In this document: positions 1 to 10,838 of the stretch, piece after piece
Position numbering within the stretch: the stretch's first letter is position 1
Layout of the letters: the number at the start of each line of letters is the position of its first letter
Assembly: GCA_964035575.1 (NCBI GenBank)
Contig: OZ037880.1
Span: 744,001-808,000 of the forward strand
DNA from: Rhynchopus sp. YZ270_cl-10
Lineage: Eukaryota > Euglenozoa > Diplonemea > Diplonemida > Diplonemidae
DNA: 64,000 nt
Direction of reading: 5' to 3'
Made by a program: the position numbers and the translations under genes
The notes under the pieces: model-generated
The model's database searches: none
What the model was told of the DNA's origin: nothing
Seen by the model: the letters and a program-made list of their open reading frames with translations, nothing else

Positions 1-152
1 TAGACGGAGAACTTCCCACGACGCGAGCGGCTGCGGTGTTTTGCATAAAGCCCACCCCGTAGGTTGTTCTGCCAGATATGGCCATGTGGATCAGGTTGGC
101 TTCCACTCCGTTCTGTCTTCCGGGGCGTCCGCTTCCCTGTCCGTAAACTCAT
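1..152 (-). CDS. Start of a gene cut by the left edge, product unknown
   Basis: An ATG at 152 opens a frame that stays open to base 1, about 50 codons, with GC-rich codons like the neighbouring genes. The visible N-terminus is basic and rich in Arg, Ser and His (it begins MSLRTGKRTPRK). No family is recognisable in so short a piece. It lies downstream of the 699-aa gene on the same strand, which fits the one-direction layout. Codon composition changes sharply to AT-rich, purine-repeat DNA just upstream of the ATG, which supports this start. It could be chance coding potential. Confidence 0.45.
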   Translation of the reverse strand, partial: MSLRTGKRTPRKTERSGSQPDPHGHIWQNNLRGGLYAKHRSRSRRGKFSV

Positions 153-296
153 TTTGGGGGGGTGTCTTGGTTGCCCCTAATTTTGTGATGAGAGAGAGAG
201 GGAGAGAGAGGAGACGTAAGAGACAAAAGGGGAGGTCATTCAAGTTTACATAAAATCTAATGCAATGTTTACAAAAAAAAAAAAAAAAAAAAAAGA

Positions 297-2396
297 TCAA
301 GTAAATAACTTATCCTCCAACCTTCTACGGTGTGGTTCAAACGGCCACACCTCTCCAGCCGATGCTGTTACCTTTTGCGGGGTGTGGTGGCGAGAGAGTG
401 AACGGGCACGGTTTGTTGGGCTGGTACGGGCTTCGTGGTGTTCGGCGCGGGCCTTGGTGAAGTCACCGCCTGTGTAAGGTATTTTTCGACGTGCTTGGAT
501 GACGCCGTAAGGCGTAGCAGGGTAGGAGAGCAGCTCAAGACGGAGCCGTGCACGGTCTCTCCGCCATGCGTCCTGCCGTGCGTCCCACTCATCCTGCTCA
601 GCTTCGCACTGCATCGTAACCTCCTCCTGCGTCAGCACTGCGTCCAACGCCTCCTTACGCTCCTCAATGATCTGCATCTCACGCTCATAGTCTGTGATCA
701 CCATTTGGTCATCGCTCTCTGCACGAAGCAGCATGTCCTTTGCGTCTACCTCACGCTGAATGCGATCCTTTACCTCTTGGTCCAAGGTAGCACGCCATTC
801 TTGCAGCACAACAGAAAACTGCCGCCACTCTCGATCCCATGCAGAGAAGTGGGCGACCCTGCGCAGCATTTCCATTTCTTGCAGGCGCAGCATTTGGTAT
901 ACAAGACGGCCGTGTTCGAGCTGTTCGTAGATGATGACGTTGCGGCGAGATGTCTCCCCCGCTATGACTACCCATTGTCCCTTCATACACCAACGCTTCC
1001 GGAGACAGGAGGACTCCCAGGTGCGCTGTCTTGCAGAGGTGTGGATCATTTGACTCTCCTTGGAAGAGTTTTTCATAAGTTTTGCCCACCCAGAAGACTC
1101 CTCGCGGTGGAGATTCCGCCGGAAAACTGCCTCCATGCCAAGCTCGTTTTCGAGGGGGGTGGTGCGGTGGGGGCGCTTAGGCTTTGATGCGCTGGAAGGG
1201 GTTTTCATCTTACGGAGCGACGCGAGGAGGCGTTTGTAGGCGCGTGAGGCTTCTTCGGTGTCGCCTTCGTGTTCGGCGTCAAGCACTTCGTCGCAGTGCT
1301 TCAGAATAGGCGACCCAGGAGACCCTGGCGACATGGACCCATCCCTCCGCCGCTCAGGGCTCAATGACGCCCACGCAGTGTTGTGCTCTGGAAGCTCTGC
1401 TGCAAAGGCCATCTGCATCTTAGCTCGATTGCTCCGCCGGATGTCGCTGCTAGTCACCTTAACCGGTTGTGCCCGGTCATCCCATGTTCGCGTAAATAAA
1501 TGCTCAATTAACTCCATCTTCAGGCAATCCTCGCCAACTCCAGGTTCGCTGGTATCGGGTGGGTTTGCTTCGGTCTCTTCGGGCGGGTCTGTGGGGTCTT
1601 GGAGGCTTGATGCAATGGTTTGCTGTCTGCCTAATCCAGAGGGGATGCCGACGGCGTCCCAATAGCCGAGCTGGCCGAATTGGGCGTTCCAGTTGTTGCC
1701 GGAGCGGAAGCCGATGCTGGCGGCGGATTGGGAGCCGCCCTCTGCGGTGTCGTGGTTGGTGCCTACTAGGCTCTCCATGTCGCCGCCTTCGAGGAGCGTT
1801 TCGATCGCATCCAGATGCTGCTGTGTGAGCAACGCAAGCAGCTCCGCCGCAGACCCCACCCTTGCCCAGGCCTCCACCCATAGGTCGGTGTACCCCACAC
1901 ACTCATCGGCACCGTCTGCACGCGACTCCTCTTCATAGAAGAGCTCCTTGCCGATGTTGCCAGGCTCCTCCCAGATGTCGTCGGAGATGTCCTTCATCAC
2001 AGAGACACCGTGCGGTGTGAACGCATGGCTGATGGGGGATACAGGGGGGGCGTGCACAGGGCTGGGGATACTGCGTCGTTTGAAAGCATCGCGTGCCTGG
2101 CGGCGGGTGCGGAAGTGGATGTGTTCGCCGGAGTGTGCGTTGAGGGTGGTCGTGCTTCCAGTGACACGGCGGCGTGTTCCATCCTCAGCAACAATGTGAA
2201 CATGAGAGGTGTCAAGAAGACGTTGTCCCAGACCACGTAACACCACATCACTCTCACTTTGCTGCCCCCGAGCCCGCTTTGCACGCCGTGCCACTTCCTC
2301 CCCTACATCACCCAAGGTCGCACCAAACACCGCCCAAGCAAAGGATAACGGTACACCCAACACATCAGACGCAACGTGAACGTGCAGGACAGGCAT
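297..2396 (-). CDS. Hypothetical 699-aa protein with C-terminal coiled coil
   Basis: A single uninterrupted frame of 699 codons starting at the ATG at 2396. I recognise no named family. The first ~100 residues look globular with beta-rich segments. Residues ~100-430 are low complexity, rich in Ser, Pro, Glu and Asp, with acidic stretches. Residues ~500-650 are a charged helix rich in Glu, Arg, Gln and Leu, typical of a coiled coil (for example QEVKDRIQREVDAKDMLL), and the C-terminal ~50 residues are basic. No signal peptide or membrane segment is seen. Codons are GC-rich throughout, unlike the AT-rich flanks, which supports a real gene. The 3' flank begins with an A20-type homopolymer at about 275-294. 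A scaffold or cytoskeletal role is only a guess from the coiled coil. Confidence 0.75.
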   Translation of the reverse strand: MPVLHVHVASDVLGVPLSFAWAVFGATLGDVGEEVARRAKRARGQQSESDVVLRGLGQRLLDTSHVHIVAEDGTRRRVTGSTTTLNAHSGEHIHFRTRRQARDAFKRRSIPSPVHAPPVSPISHAFTPHGVSVMKDISDDIWEEPGNIGKELFYEEESRADGADECVGYTDLWVEAWARVGSAAELLALLTQQHLDAIETLLEGGDMESLVGTNHDTAEGGSQSAASIGFRSGNNWNAQFGQLGYWDAVGIPSGLGRQQTIASSLQDPTDPPEETEANPPDTSEPGVGEDCLKMELIEHLFTRTWDDRAQPVKVTSSDIRRSNRAKMQMAFAAELPEHNTAWASLSPERRRDGSMSPGSPGSPILKHCDEVLDAEHEGDTEEASRAYKRLLASLRKMKTPSSASKPKRPHRTTPLENELGMEAVFRRNLHREESSGWAKLMKNSSKESQMIHTSARQRTWESSCLRKRWCMKGQWVVIAGETSRRNVIIYEQLEHGRLVYQMLRLQEMEMLRRVAHFSAWDREWRQFSVVLQEWRATLDQEVKDRIQREVDAKDMLLRAESDDQMVITDYEREMQIIEERKEALDAVLTQEEVTMQCEAEQDEWDARQDAWRRDRARLRLELLSYPATPYGVIQARRKIPYTGGDFTKARAEHHEARTSPTNRARSLSRHHTPQKVTASAGEVWPFEPHRRRLEDKLFT

Positions 2397-4110
2397 TGGG
2401 TTGGGTACTAGCTAGATAGCTATCTCGGGAGGGGGGGAAGAGGAGAGGGGTAGTATACACCGTGTTCTCGTAACAAAAAATGTGGTCTTTAACTTTAGTC
2501 CATTTTTGTGTGTAATAGAAAGCCCTTTTTTTTTGCTGAAAGTGTGGTATATTTTTGTAGTAGTGTTCGTGGGTGTGGGGAGCGGATGGGTAGGGAAGGG
2601 TAGGGTAGGCGGACATAGTTGAAAATCGTAGAGAGATAGCATTTTTTTTTTTTTTTTTTTTTTTTGTTTGCTTCATCCTGATCAGAACCTCCCCATTTGT
2701 GCGAACTACACAAAGAGAGGGTATTTGTATTTGCTGTGCACACATCTTGGCACCCAAAACCTGTGTCCTGCTTAGAGCAAAACCGGGAGGCACCATGGGC
2801 GGTGCTATCACATTACAGTGCAATAGTCACTTTTGTGGCTTCTGTGGGGGTGGGGAGAGGGAAATGTTTTGTTTTTCTTTTTGAAAGAAAAAAGGAAAAG
2901 GAAAAAAGACAGCCACATTCATCCCAATCACGGGGTGTACTCATTTGGTGTTGTATTTGCTTCACTCCCCTCAATTCAAGGGTTTTTGCTGCACAATCTC
3001 ATTGACGCTCTGTTTGTTTTCTTCCTTTTCCACCACAGAGATCGGAAGACAGAGGCCAAAGGTGTGCGAACAATACCACAAAAAGGCTGAGAGTGAAGCT
3101 ACCACAAAGTACCTGCGGCTGTCCTTTTTTGCATGCGAAAAGGAAAGGATAACGGGGGATGGAGAAAAGGGAAAGGGAAAGGCAGAAAAATAGAAATAAA
3201 AACTAAAACAGTGGTGCGAAGAGTCACATTCGTTTTTTTTTTCCCCTGCAAAGGTGGGGGAACAAACCCGCCAAAAAGCTCGCAAAAAAGCAAAAAAAAA
3301 AAAAAGAGAATAGTCGTTTCTTCCGTGGAAAGCACCAACAGAAGGTCTACAGACTACACCTTTTTTCTCCCTTTTTTTTGCAGCTCTCTCCGTTCGGACG
3401 GAACACTCAGTATGTGAGCATGTGTTCCTCTGAATGCGGAGCATTGCAACTTCAAAAAATTGTGACCACCAAAAAAGAAACCAGAAGAGCACAAAACGGT
3501 GAACGTTTTTTGCTCTTCTTTTTCTTTGGTTTCTTTCAAGTAGAGAAAGGAACACTAAATAGAAGAAAAAGGGTGGTTTTTGCTGTTGGGAGATGATGTC
3601 GTACACAGGAAGGGGAAAAAAGGGGTACGAGGGCTGCAGAGGGACGAAATGCGCCTACAGCAGCTCCTCGTACACCCCCTGTGTGTGACAAGGTATGAGC
3701 AAGCACAGCTAAAAGCGAAGAGGGGGGGAAATGAAATTGGAGATGGGAAATAGAAAAATTATGATCAAAAACCGTGCATCAGGTGTGATTTTGAAGGAGC
3801 CAAATAAGCAAAGAAAACAAAATAAAAAGATGTAAAATATGCCACCTTTCTCGTTCTCGTATGATCATCATTTGGCACAACATCCTCCGCATCACACATC
3901 CGAGTCGCGAAGGGGAAAAGAAAAGCTTGTAAGATGAACCTAAGCCTCGTGAGTCACCTTGTTGAAAAAAAAAAGCTAAAATAAAAATTGAAAAAATGAT
4001 CACCCAATATCCAACCCAAAAGTGTGGCAGGAGGGATGGAGGGGTGAATGTATACGGGTATCGATACAGATGGATTATCATCAACAACGATATCAATACC
4101 AACATCAACC
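2397..4110. other. AT-rich intergenic region
   Basis: About 1.7 kb without a supportable gene. It holds long T and A runs (for example 2641-2665 and 3289-3305), G-rich purine tracts and no codon-biased frame. Long frames on the minus strand around 2971-3606 are Phe/Lys-rich products of the homopolymers. A shortened copy of the CTAAGC-type hairpin repeat lies at 3931-3960, about 150 bases past the stop of the transglutaminase gene. Confidence 0.6.
3931..3960 (+). repeat. Hairpin repeat family A, copy 1 (shortened)
   Basis: Matches the family A core (AAGATGAACCTAAGCC followed by GAGTCACCTT) but the 3' half of the central stem is truncated. It lies in the 3' flank of the transglutaminase gene. 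Confidence 0.6.
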
Positions 4111-6408
4111 TCAACACTGGATCTCAAGGTCGGTGTGCATGTTGCCCTCAAGCTCGTTCGACGTGAAGGAGAGCACAACCTCCTTCTGCATCCCCTTGTC
4201 ACGGTTGCACCAGCGTGCTGTCGGCACAACAATGGTCTTCGTTGTGTGGGCTGCGATGGTACCCATCTTGTGGCTCTCGTCCCTCGACGGTGTGGAGTAG
4301 TGCACGAAGCAGTGTGTGAGCGGGGTGGCGAGCGGGTTGGTGAAGGTCACAGTCGCAGTGCCGTCCTTGAGGAGTGTCGCCACAGGGTTCGGGGTCGCAA
4401 GCTCAAACTTGTTTGTGTGCGAGTACATGACCATCCCAATCATGTTGCGCACCTCAAGTGTGACGCGCAGCGTGTTTGTCTTCGCAAGGAAGGGCGCGTA
4501 CACAGCCTCGGGCACAACAATCGACGCAGACTTCCCGTCCGGCGACACAACCGCAATGGCGACGTCGAGGTCCGCAATCTTCACCCCGGTGTAGGACACA
4601 GCCTCCACCACGAAGACAGCCTGCGCACCCCCGCGTCCGCCGTTCAGCTTCACACCCCCAGTCGACACGGCGTGGAACTGCACGTCACCTCCGGCAGCAA
4701 GGCTCCCCTCCTTGAGGGCGAACCCAGCCAGGTCGTCGTAGCGGCGCGACGTCATGCGGCTCCCCTTCCCGAGGGCAGAGGCTTCGCGCTCAGTGGTCAG
4801 CGGGCTGTTGTGCTTCTTGTACTCGGTCGTGATGTCCATGCGGCAGGTGTGGCCGGACCCGGTGCACCCAGGCTTTTTCGTCGAGATGTAGCGTCCAACG
4901 TCCTCGAAGATCTCCTGCCCGTTGCGCAGCACAATCCCGTTTGTCTCGGACACCACAAAGGTCTGGTCGTAGCTCGACCCGTGCGCCACGTTGTCCGCCA
5001 TCTGCGGGAGGGACGCAGGCCCCATCTGGTACTTCCCGCCCGAGTACTCCTGCGGGGTCGCGTCAATGGCGTTCCACTGCACGTAGTTCGCTGCAGACGA
5101 GATGTCCGGGCGCGACATCTTCGCGTCGACCCAGGCGTGGAAGTTCCAGATCGAGTCGGCCGTGCGCTCGTCAATGTAGAAGTCGAACGGCTTCGACTCG
5201 TGCGCACTGCGGAAGTTCGTGATCGGGCGTGCCGCAACTCCCAGCGTCCGCATCGTCGTGGTCAGCAGGCACGCAAACACCCAGCACTGTCCGTACTTCA
5301 CAGACGCGTAGCTCCCGTCCTTCCACTGCTTCATGATTTCGCGCGACCCGGTCCACACAGTCGGGGACGTGCCGTCGGCGTAGTTCCCGTCCCAGCGTCC
5401 CTGCAGCACACCCTGCGACACACCCGAGTTCAGCAGGTACGTCATCGCACGCGACACCTCAACAGCGCTCGACCTGTCCACAGACGACGGCATGCGCGAC
5501 ACCAGCTCCATCACGTAGTTCAGCACGTCGTACTGCGCAAACGCCCATGCAGACGACCCTGCACCCTGTCCCAGAGACGCAGAGTACACGTCCCCGTACC
5601 AGTAGCGCCCGTTCTCGTTCTCCAGGTACTCCGCACGCTCCGCAGCGTCTGCCACGTAGGTCTGCGTGTCCGCCGCCTTGTACGGGTTGAAGAGCACAGC
5701 CACCGTTCCGTAGCTCTCGCCGTTCAGCGTCAGTGTGAACCGTCCGACGTCCGCCGTCGCAGGCACAGCCACAGCCCACACCGTTGCGCTTGTTGCTGTC
5801 GCCGTCAGTGCCACACCCCCGAGTGCCGCTGCGAACGACGCAGGCGCCGCCCCGACCAGCTCCACCTCAAACGTCTGCCCACGGCGCAGCACCAGCTCGT
5901 CCGACGGTGTGTACCCTGCAGTTGTGTAGAACCGCGCCGTCGTGTGTGCAGCCAGGTTCTCTGTCTGGCGCAGTGCGAAGAGCTGTCCCGAGGGAGGGGT
6001 CGACCCAGTCTCACACTTCAGCGTCGTCGCACTGCACGTCCGCCCAAGCGTGTCCTTCACCTCCCCGCAGTACAGGGCCTGTCCGGCCACGTCGCAGTCG
6101 GGGTCCCATGCGCCACACTCGCAGTCGCAGCCGTCCTTTGCGTTGTAGTACGAAGCCGTGCAGGTGAAGGCCGAGCCCGACGACGGCGCCTCGCACACCA
6201 GCGTGTCCTTGTTGCACACACGGTCCTGCGAGTCCGCGCTGCCCTCGCAGTACAGCTTCTGGTTCGCAACGTCGCAGTCCGGGTCCCAGTCCCCACAGTT
6301 GCAGTCACACCCGTCCTTTGCGTTGAAGTACGACTGGTCGCACGTCCACGCACCCTCCACCGAGGACACAGCAAGGCAGCTTGCCAGGAGTACTGCAGAC
6401 ACACGCAT
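4111..6408 (-). CDS. Secreted transglutaminase (TGase core family)
   Basis: A 765-aa single-exon protein. Residues 1-19 form a signal peptide (MRVSAVLLASCLAVSSVEG), so it is probably secreted or enters the secretory pathway. Two cysteine-rich repeats follow at ~20-72 and ~80-132, each with DGCDCxCGxWDPDCDVA. The catalytic core is of the animal transglutaminase type: YGQCWVFA with Cys375, WNFHAW with His424 and NAIDATPQE with Asp449 give the Cys-His-Asp triad in the expected order and spacing. Such enzymes form gamma-glutamyl-epsilon-lysine isopeptide bonds between proteins, usually with calcium. The last ~250 residues are beta-rich, as in the C-terminal barrels of animal enzymes. The catalytic assignment is firm. 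The use, for example in wall or matrix cross-linking, is inference. Confidence 0.93.
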   Translation of the reverse strand: MRVSAVLLASCLAVSSVEGAWTCDQSYFNAKDGCDCNCGDWDPDCDVANQKLYCEGSADSQDRVCNKDTLVCEAPSSGSAFTCTASYYNAKDGCDCECGAWDPDCDVAGQALYCGEVKDTLGRTCSATTLKCETGSTPPSGQLFALRQTENLAAHTTARFYTTAGYTPSDELVLRRGQTFEVELVGAAPASFAAALGGVALTATATSATVWAVAVPATADVGRFTLTLNGESYGTVAVLFNPYKAADTQTYVADAAERAEYLENENGRYWYGDVYSASLGQGAGSSAWAFAQYDVLNYVMELVSRMPSSVDRSSAVEVSRAMTYLLNSGVSQGVLQGRWDGNYADGTSPTVWTGSREIMKQWKDGSYASVKYGQCWVFACLLTTTMRTLGVAARPITNFRSAHESKPFDFYIDERTADSIWNFHAWVDAKMSRPDISSAANYVQWNAIDATPQEYSGGKYQMGPASLPQMADNVAHGSSYDQTFVVSETNGIVLRNGQEIFEDVGRYISTKKPGCTGSGHTCRMDITTEYKKHNSPLTTEREASALGKGSRMTSRRYDDLAGFALKEGSLAAGGDVQFHAVSTGGVKLNGGRGGAQAVFVVEAVSYTGVKIADLDVAIAVVSPDGKSASIVVPEAVYAPFLAKTNTLRVTLEVRNMIGMVMYSHTNKFELATPNPVATLLKDGTATVTFTNPLATPLTHCFVHYSTPSRDESHKMGTIAAHTTKTIVVPTARWCNRDKGMQKEVVLSFTSNELEGNMHTDLEIQC

Positions 6409-6700
6409 TCTGCTTCCTTTCTTGTCTATTCTTTTCTTCTGTGTGTTTTAGTGGCCAATACCTGTTGTCATGTGGTGCGGTGTGAGGGGGATGGAAGGGA
6501 AGGATAAAAGAGTGTGGAATGGGTATGCTTTTTTAAAAAGTTCAAAAAAAAAGGGGGAGAGAAAGAACTTGGTAAAGATGAGTCGAAGCGTCACGTTGCT
6601 GAGTTCGCCTTTAACGAGAAGGGATGGTGGTGCTTCAAAAGAATTAAATTCATACACTTTCTATTCGAAGAACAAAAAAAATAATGGGGAAAAGGTTAAT

Positions 6701-6735
6701 AAGATGAACCTAAGCCTCTCGCGCTTGGTCACCTT
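6701..6735 (+). repeat. Hairpin repeat family A, copy 2
   Basis: AAGATGAACCTAAGC, loop CTCTCGC, then GCTTGGTCACCTT. The second arm has GCTTGG in place of GCTTAG, giving a G-T pair in the stem. It lies about 290 bases upstream of the transglutaminase start. Confidence 0.75.
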
Positions 6736-7670
6736 CAAGTAATATCATGGTTTGTGTTGAGTATACCTCCACTCATTTTTTTCCTTTTCAAAGAAACGAA
6801 ACGGAACTAAGATGGTCTATACTTTCAATTCAGGACGAACAAAAGCATTTTTGAGGGTGTAACACCCTTTTTAGTTGAAATATCGGAAAAAGTTTTGAAA
6901 CGGTTTGAAAAATTTGGAAATGGTTCAAAAAAAAGAAGTTCAGGGGTTGGGAGAAAGGGGAGAACGGGAGAAGTTGTGACATATACACCACACATTTATT
7001 TATTTTTTTTCTCTCGAAAGATCGAGAGAAAAAAGATGTGACTTCGGATCACAAATATTTTTTTTTTGTAGGTTTTCTTTTCAATACACGCGCTAAGTTT
7101 AGCCGAACGAGGGGAAAAGGGGAGGAAATACGATATGGTTCGTGAGGCTCAATGAAGAGGGCTTGGTGAGAGCACCCATTATCCGGCAAAGCAACGGAAC
7201 GTGGTGACAAAAGGCAACAGTGTTGTGAGATGTACCCATTTGCTTCCAAATACACATACATATTATGGGCTATACTCCGTTCAGGCGTTACCCACTCTGA
7301 ATCTGTTATCAAACACACACACACACACACACATTGGGGCCATATTCTGAGCAAGAATTACCCCTACTAGTTATCAAACACACACACACATACCTCAAGA
7401 GAAGAAGGGAGACCACGAAAAAAAAAAAAACATTTTTTTCGAAGGAAAAAGAGAAAATACAAAATCTAGTTCAAAATAGAAAACCGACTTCAAGATATAA
7501 AATCACCTAATTTTTTCCCAACTTTAGTGGAGTTTTGGTGTTTAAATACCACCAAACACCACCAAATTTCAAGTAAAATCAGATGGATAAAGGTAGAAAA
7601 GAAGGAGAGAAAAAAAAAAGAATGTTTATTTTCGATCGCTCCGCAAGTTCAATTCTGTTTTTTTGATAAA

Positions 7671-7726
7671 TTGTTGGAGTAGTGCAGTTGCCTCGGTTGT
7701 GTTGCCACAGTTGTGCAATCTCCACT
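7671..7726 (+). repeat. Hairpin repeat family G, copy 1
   Basis: Begins GTTGGAGTAGTGCAGTTGCC and ends GTGCAATCTCCACTTT, so GGAG pairs with CTCC and TTGC with GCAA. It is followed by a T-rich tract. Related copies lie at 9702, 25103 and 28205, all in this orientation. Confidence 0.6.
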
Positions 7727-8205
7727 TTCAACTTTTTTCTCCCCACTAAAGTATTGTGCGGATCAAAAAAAAAAAGAACTAGTCAGCGGGCACTTCCTTT
7801 CATCATTTCTATTTGTCAAGAATTTTGATGTGCAAAAAAAATGTACGCATGGGCGTATGTAACTGTATATAAAAACGAAAACCTGATGAATGTGCTTCTT
7901 GTGCACACACATCTCGAAAGTCTCCCAAAAAAAATATCTAAGGGGGGTTTGAAAATGTTTGTTGTTATGTTTGTACTCTTTGTTTTTGCTATTTTGTGTT
8001 TGTGTTTGTTTAGCTTTTTTAGATCCTTAACCAAAGCGATGTGCGAACTTTAATGTAGTTTCCGGCTTACTCTGTCGCAGTGGTTGTACGGGAACTTTCA
8101 TTGCTTTTTCGAAAAAAGAAAAAAAAAAAAAAAAAAGAAGGGGGGAAAAAGTCAAAATAACCTTGTTTTTCAAAATAAATGTCAAAATAAAAAATTCTGG
8201 TTTCA

Positions 8206-8267
8206 GCGGTCTGCTCCCTGACCAGGAAAAAGCCCTTCGACCGCGCTCATCAGAAGGAGCAAGGGCT
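8206..8267 (+). other. Compact folded block, function unknown
   Basis: Within 62 bases three complementary pairs are interleaved: GCGGTC (8206) with GACCGC (8239), AGCCCTT (8231) with AAGGGCT (8261), and GCTC with GAGC as an inner hairpin. The first two cross, so they could form a pseudoknot or switch between two folds. The flanks are featureless AT-rich DNA. The minus strand contains CTGATGAG, but no hammerhead core can be completed. Confidence 0.4.
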
Positions 8268-8504
8268 AAAAAATAAAAAGGGGGGGGAAAAGGTAGGATA
8301 CAATAAAAAGCTTTTTATGTGAAAGCAATTTTATTGGTTACAATGACGAAAAAACAGCAGCAGGAATTTCATGTTCTTTTTGCTTTTGTGTACAGGTATC
8401 GTAGCACGCCAACCTGTGGGCAGACAGTTTTCACAATTTATGGGAAACGTGTCGTATGATGAGGTGTTTTTCACACAATTCGTTATGTTTATGGTGCTCC
8501 TACT

Positions 8505-8991
8505 AAAAAGTAACGAGGCGCACAAACCTTAAAGCATTACAACAACCGTTATTTGCGTTTCAGTGATTCCAATAAAGGGTCCTTGAATCAGAGATGGAAT
8601 TTACCAGGTTCCTTTGTCGAACTAGCCAGGTTCGAGACAAGCATGATATTAGGTTTTGGGCCGCATGTTTGTGCTGTTCAAATGGAAATATATTGGAGGA
8701 CACAAGAATATACAAATAGTTATTGTTGTAGTATCTTCTTACTTTATTTGCGACGTAAAAGAAAACGGGGGGAAACATAGGATCAGACAAGAAAATGCAT
8801 GTTGCAATCGCGCGTAAAGCTAACGATAAGCCACCCTGCAACACGGTTCATCGAGGCTCGTTGACCTACCTCAGGCTAATTTATACAAAACAAAACCTTT
8901 TGGGGGCTTGTGGAAAAATGCCTTCTATCGTGAAGTGTGGTATCTTTAGATGGACTTCATGAAGTACGTAGGTATTGCAATTCTTGCGTTT
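8505..8991. repeat. Tandem duplication, left copy
   Basis: This block recurs at 8998-9484 with an offset of 493 bases, only a few substitutions and one short indel. It contains no protein frame conserved with confidence. Both copies hold GGTTCGAGAC, which resembles a Pol III B box, but no A box or tRNA fold is seen. Confidence 0.85.
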
Positions 8992-8997
8992 CTATTT

Positions 8998-9484
8998 AAA
9001 AAATAACGAGGCACACAAACCTTAAAGCATGACAACAACCGTTATTTGTGTTTCAGTGATTCCAATAAAGGGTCCTTGAATCAGAGATGGAATTTACCAG
9101 GTTCCTTTGTCGAACTAACCAGGTTCGAGACAAGCATGATATTAGGTTTTGGGCCGCATGTTTGTGCTGTTCAAATGGAAATATATTGGAGGACACAAGA
9201 ATATACAAATAGTTATTGTTGTAGTATCTTCTTACTTTATCTGCGACGTAAAAGAAAATGGGGGAAAAATCAAAGGATCAGACAAGAAAATGCATGTTGC
9301 AATCGCGCGTAAAGCTAACGATAAGCCACCCTGCAACACGGTTCATCGAGGCTCGTTGACCTACCTCAGGCTAATTTATTCAAAACAAAACCTTTTGGGG
9401 GCTTGTGGAAAAATGCCTTCTATCGTGAAGTGTGGTATCTTTAGATGGACTTCATGAAGTACGTAGGTATTGCAAGTCTTGCGT
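8998..9484. repeat. Tandem duplication, right copy
   Basis: Second copy of the block at 8505-8991. The near identity indicates a recent duplication. Confidence 0.85.
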
Positions 9485-9670
9485 TCCTTCTTGTTCAGGG
9501 GGAGGAAACTTAAAATAAATTGAAAAAGACCCTTCTCAAGGGGTCGTTCAAGGTTTTAAATATAAAGGAGTACTGTTTGTTTTTGTTTCTGGCTATGTAC
9601 ATACACTCAAAAAATATCTAAGGGGGGGTTCGCAGAAACAAACACAAACCAAAAGGAACGGATTCTTTGA

Positions 9671-9701
<31 letters not shown>

Positions 9702-9703
<2 letters not shown>

Positions 9704-9760
9704 CTGGAATAGTGTGATTTTGCCTCGTACTGTATGTGGCAAAGGTACACTTTTCTAACA
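9702..9760 (+). repeat. Hairpin repeat family G, copy 2 (diverged)
   Basis: Begins GCTGGAATAGTGTGATTTTG after an A run of about 30 bases. It is a weak match to the family consensus and lacks the closing CTCCAC. Confidence 0.35.
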
Positions 9761-10108
9761 ATTATTTTATGGGCATCCTTACGATGCGTTTCGCATGGGG
9801 GAGGGGATAGGGATGGGAGTGGATTTTTTTTTGGAAACAGTGAATGTGTTTCCTGGTACAATATCCATTATTTCACACTTTTTTTTTTGTGTCAACAATC
9901 CTAGGGAATCCACCTCGGTGGCTTTTTGTAGCCAAAGGTACCTAGAAATAGCCTTTTGGTACTACTTCGTGTTGAATTGTAGTATAGCTGCCACATACAA
10001 AGGCAGTTTCGCACTACATATGATCCAGTTTTTGAAATTGGTTGGCTACCTTGGAAATAAAACTTCTCTCTGAAAAAGAAACAAAAAAAAAAAAGAAAGA
10101 AAAATAAA

Positions 10109-10152
10109 GTTTATAAGATGATCCTAAGCCTCTCGTGCTTAGTCATCTTCAA
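10109..10152 (+). repeat. Hairpin repeat family A, copy 3
   Basis: GTTTATAAGATGATCCTAAG, loop CTCTCGT, then GCTTAGTCATCTT. The outer arms GATGA and TCATC pair perfectly here, whereas most copies have TCACC. Confidence 0.85.
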
Positions 10153-10838
10153 GAAAAGAAAAAACGCGTATGGCAAAAGTGGTTATTTGCTCTTCCGAAG
10201 AGAACAGCATCAATATATAAAATAAAAAGGAAAGATAAGCGAAAAGCAATGCATTTAACTCACAGAGGGCACGTCCATTTCAACATGTTTTTTTTTTCCC
10301 CCCTTCCAAAAAGCGTTTTTCCGCCTCTCCAACGGGATGTTGAACAGAAAGAAGCAATCACTTTGAGTAACCATGGTGTGATATGAATACCAATGAGCAA
10401 ACCCATAATGCGGGTTTGCGGGAGGGAAAAAAAAAACTATGGCTTTGTTGTGGGTTTCTAAACTTCCGCAAAATTTCGTTTACGGTAATAGAAACAGTTT
10501 TCTTGGACGTGTCTGGATTTTAAATTGCATTGCTTAAGGATATACAGCATTAGGGTAGAGAGTCAAGCTGAAGCGACACATACGCAAAAAGGGGAAAGCT
10601 TGATGCGTGGCCTGACGGACGCACACATCAGTGAAGAGAAAGAAGAAGAAGAAAAACAACAAAAGAAGCATGTTCGGATGAGGATAAGAGTTATTTCATA
10701 TACTGCTTTTTTAATCAAAATTTTGAAAAAGAAAGCAGGTGCTGGAGGATGAGAAGAGAGGGAGGCTGGCAGTGCAAAAGGCGCCCTGGGACACAAGGCA
10801 CTGCTGCTCCATGGGGCATCGATCATAAAATGGTTAAT

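Noticed and set aside
2971-3606. A 211-codon Phe-rich minus-strand frame
   Set aside because: Composed of homopolymer runs, with no codon bias or motif.
4048-6507. An 819-codon plus-strand frame opposite the transglutaminase
   Set aside because: Arg/His/Val-rich antisense product of GC-rich codons. The minus strand has a catalytic domain and signal peptide.
8206-8267. Hammerhead or HDV-like ribozyme
   Set aside because: CTGATGAG is present on the minus strand but the remaining core and stem order do not fit either class.
8600-9140. tRNA genes from GGTTCGAGAC in the tandem duplication
   Set aside because: No acceptor stem, anticodon arm or A box is found around it. No canonical tRNA was seen anywhere in the window.
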